From assembly GCA_938030845.1 (NCBI GenBank), contig CALHIC010000324.1:1-6198 (forward strand): a stretch of DNA of 6,198 nucleotides, written 5' to 3'. The position numbers were made by a program, and so were the translations under genes. Of this stretch, positions 5,289 through 6,198 are shown one piece after another (within the stretch, counting starts at the first letter, position 1; the number at the start of each line of letters is the position of its first letter). The notes beneath the pieces are model-generated. The model was given only the letters and a program-made list of their open reading frames with translations. It was not told the origin of the DNA and did not search any database. The stretch is from an uncultured Oribacterium sp. (GTDB lineage: Bacteria > Bacillota > Clostridia > Lachnospirales > Lachnospiraceae).

Positions 5289-5521
5289 GAAAAAAGGAAA
5301 TAACAAGAGCTGAATAAAGTCTATTATTTTGGCTTTTCAATACAAAATAACTTCGAAACAGGGGCACGCTCCCGCTAACCTCGCCTCGCAGGGGTTCTAA
5401 GCTTTTATAAGACAAAAGCCAAGAACCCGCGGGCTCAGATTACCCCTTATTCCGAAGTTATTTTGCTGAAAAGCCTCTTATGTCTTTACTGATTCAGCTC
5501 TTTTTTTATTTCCTTTTTTTC
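5289..5521. repeat. Long imperfect palindrome filling the gap between convergent genes
   Basis: About 230 nt fold back on themselves in nested stems, from outside inward: AAAAAAGGAAATAA (5290-5303) with TTATTTCCTTTTTT (5506-5519); AAGAGCTGAAT (5305-5315) with ATTCAGCTCTT (5492-5502); GGCTTTTCA (5331-5339) with TGAAAAGCC (5467-5475); CAAAATAACTTCG (5343-5355) with CGAAGTTATTTTG (5453-5465); and GGGTTCTAAGCTTTT (5392-5406) with AAAAGCCAAGAACCC (5414-5428, two mismatches) around a 7-nt loop. The first four stems are perfect. Between the last two, AGGGG and CCCGC on the left meet partners GCGGG and CCCCTT on the right, while 5376-5391 is an unpaired insertion. T-tracts follow in both directions, so it probably terminates both the YcxB-like and deacetylase transcripts. 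Its size suggests a MITE-like element or a structured RNA as well. No transposase and no clear target-site duplication are visible. Confidence 0.85.
5501..5520 (+). terminator. U-tract end of the palindrome, terminator for the flavin reductase-YcxB unit
   Basis: ATTCAGCTC (5492-5500) is followed by seven T, then ATTTCC and seven more T. Its stem partner is either the distant GAGCTGAAT (5307-5315) or a local GCTGAA (5465-5470) pairing with TTCAGC (5493-5498). Because the palindrome is symmetrical, the minus strand shows the same pattern with shorter T-runs (CTCTTGTTATTTCCTTTTTT, 5309-5290), which would serve the deacetylase gene. Confidence 0.6.
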
Positions 5522-5526
5522 TTTGA

Positions 5527-6198
5527 TTAGCTCTTCTTCCGGAATGAACCGTAGTTGTGTCCTGCCTGCAGGTCTACGCCTTTGGCTTTAGCCAGCTCGG
5601 ATACGGTTACCAGCTGGAAGCCTCTTTCCTGTAAGGCGGGGATCAGTACTTCTGCCGCATCGGCACTTTGAGAATAGATGGAATGCATCAGGATGACATC
5701 TCCGTCCTTTACGTGCTGCAATACGGTGTTAATGGTACTCTTGGAGTTTCTGGTTTTCCAGTCCAGGGTATCAATGCTCCAAAGAATGGAAGGCTGTCCC
5801 TGGTTTTGTAAAGCGGCCTTCACGCTGGCGGAGGTAGCTCCGTAGGGAGGACGAACCAGAGAAACGGACTGACCGGAAAGTATTCTTAAAATCTCGGTGG
5901 TCTTAGCTAAAGACTGGGTTGCTCCTGCCTGAGAAAGCTTTGGAAGATTCTCATGCTTATAGCTGTGGTTACCAACTTCATGTCCTGCCTCTGCCACACG
6001 CTTTACTACGGAAGGATACTTTTCTGCCTGGGTTCCTACGAAGAAGAAGGTTCCTTTTCCGCCATACTTTTGGAAAGCTGCCAGAATGCGGTCTTCATAT
6101 TTTCCGGGACCATCATCAAAGGTCAGAGCAACCATTGGCTTGGAAGCGTCCACGTTGCTCTTGGATACCTTACTGCTTTGCTCCGGCTGTTCTTCTTT
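5527..6198 (-). CDS. Polysaccharide deacetylase (NodB domain), N-terminus beyond the window
   Basis: The visible 223 residues contain a complete carbohydrate esterase 4 (NodB) domain, which removes acetyl groups from N-acetylated sugars, most often peptidoglycan GlcNAc in Gram-positives. All five family motifs are present, counted from the first visible residue: TFDDGP (26-31, catalytic base and metal Asp), HSYKH (78-82, metal-binding histidines), RPPYG (116-120), SIDTLDW (141-147) and ILMHS (169-173, catalytic His). The frame runs open through the window's right edge. Upstream of the domain it reads KEEQPEQSSKVSKSN, a polar linker typical of secreted or membrane-anchored enzymes, so a signal peptide or anchor probably lies outside. 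A GTG at 6151-6153 is in frame but has no ribosome binding site and is not the likely start. The active site looks intact. The gene converges on the YcxB-like gene, with the long palindrome between them. Chitooligosaccharide or other polysaccharide substrates cannot be excluded. Confidence 0.93.
   Translation of the reverse strand, partial: KEEQPEQSSKVSKSNVDASKPMVALTFDDGPGKYEDRILAAFQKYGGKGTFFFVGTQAEKYPSVVKRVAEAGHEVGNHSYKHENLPKLSQAGATQSLAKTTEILRILSGQSVSLVRPPYGATSASVKAALQNQGQPSILWSIDTLDWKTRNSKSTINTVLQHVKDGDVILMHSIYSQSADAAEVLIPALQERGFQLVTVSELAKAKGVDLQAGHNYGSFRKKS

Noticed and set aside
5289..5521. Insertion sequence
   Set aside because: No transposase reading frame and no clear target-site duplication are present. 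At most it is a non-autonomous element.

Overview
The window looks like a chromosomal housekeeping or accessory stretch from a low-to-mid GC Gram-positive anaerobe of the Clostridia, most likely a Lachnospiraceae-type genome. This placement is inferred from AAAGGAG-type ribosome binding sites, the protein families present and TATAAT/TACAAT promoters. No rRNA, tRNA, CRISPR array, transposase or phage gene was found.

Left part (1-3060, minus strand). A DUF819 (YjcL-like) membrane protein (164-1375) lies downstream of a C69-family cysteine dipeptidase (1539-3020). The dipeptidase has a convincing sigma-A-type promoter at 3051-3079. The DUF819 gene has a good ribosome binding site but no recognisable promoter of its own, so the two may be cotranscribed. 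The 163-nt gap between them holds degenerate 20-nt tandem repeats and a perfect 11-bp hairpin. A 14-bp hairpin lies beyond the DUF819 stop codon.

Middle part (3061-3721, plus strand). A divergent intergenic region carries an inverted repeat over the dipeptidase -35 box, two 26-nt tandem repeats, and an extended -10 promoter for a small two-helix membrane protein of unknown function (3274-3660). A textbook intrinsic terminator closes that gene.

Right part (3836-5280, plus strand). A flavin reductase-like FMN protein (3897-4514) overlaps by 20 nt a YcxB-like two-helix membrane protein (4495-5280), making a probable translationally coupled pair. The promoter carries a perfect 7-2-7 palindrome over its -10 box, very like a MarR/OhrR operator, which suggests redox or small-molecule repression.

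Right edge. A NodB-type polysaccharide deacetylase enters from the right on the minus strand (5527 to beyond 6198, N-terminus outside the window). Almost the whole gap between the two convergent stop codons is one long imperfect palindrome (about 5289-5521) with nested perfect stems. It is the most unusual structure here: a giant bidirectional terminator hairpin, a MITE-like repeat or a structured RNA. I found no clear multi-gene novel system. The main candidates for follow-up are this palindrome and the operator-controlled flavoprotein/YcxB pair.
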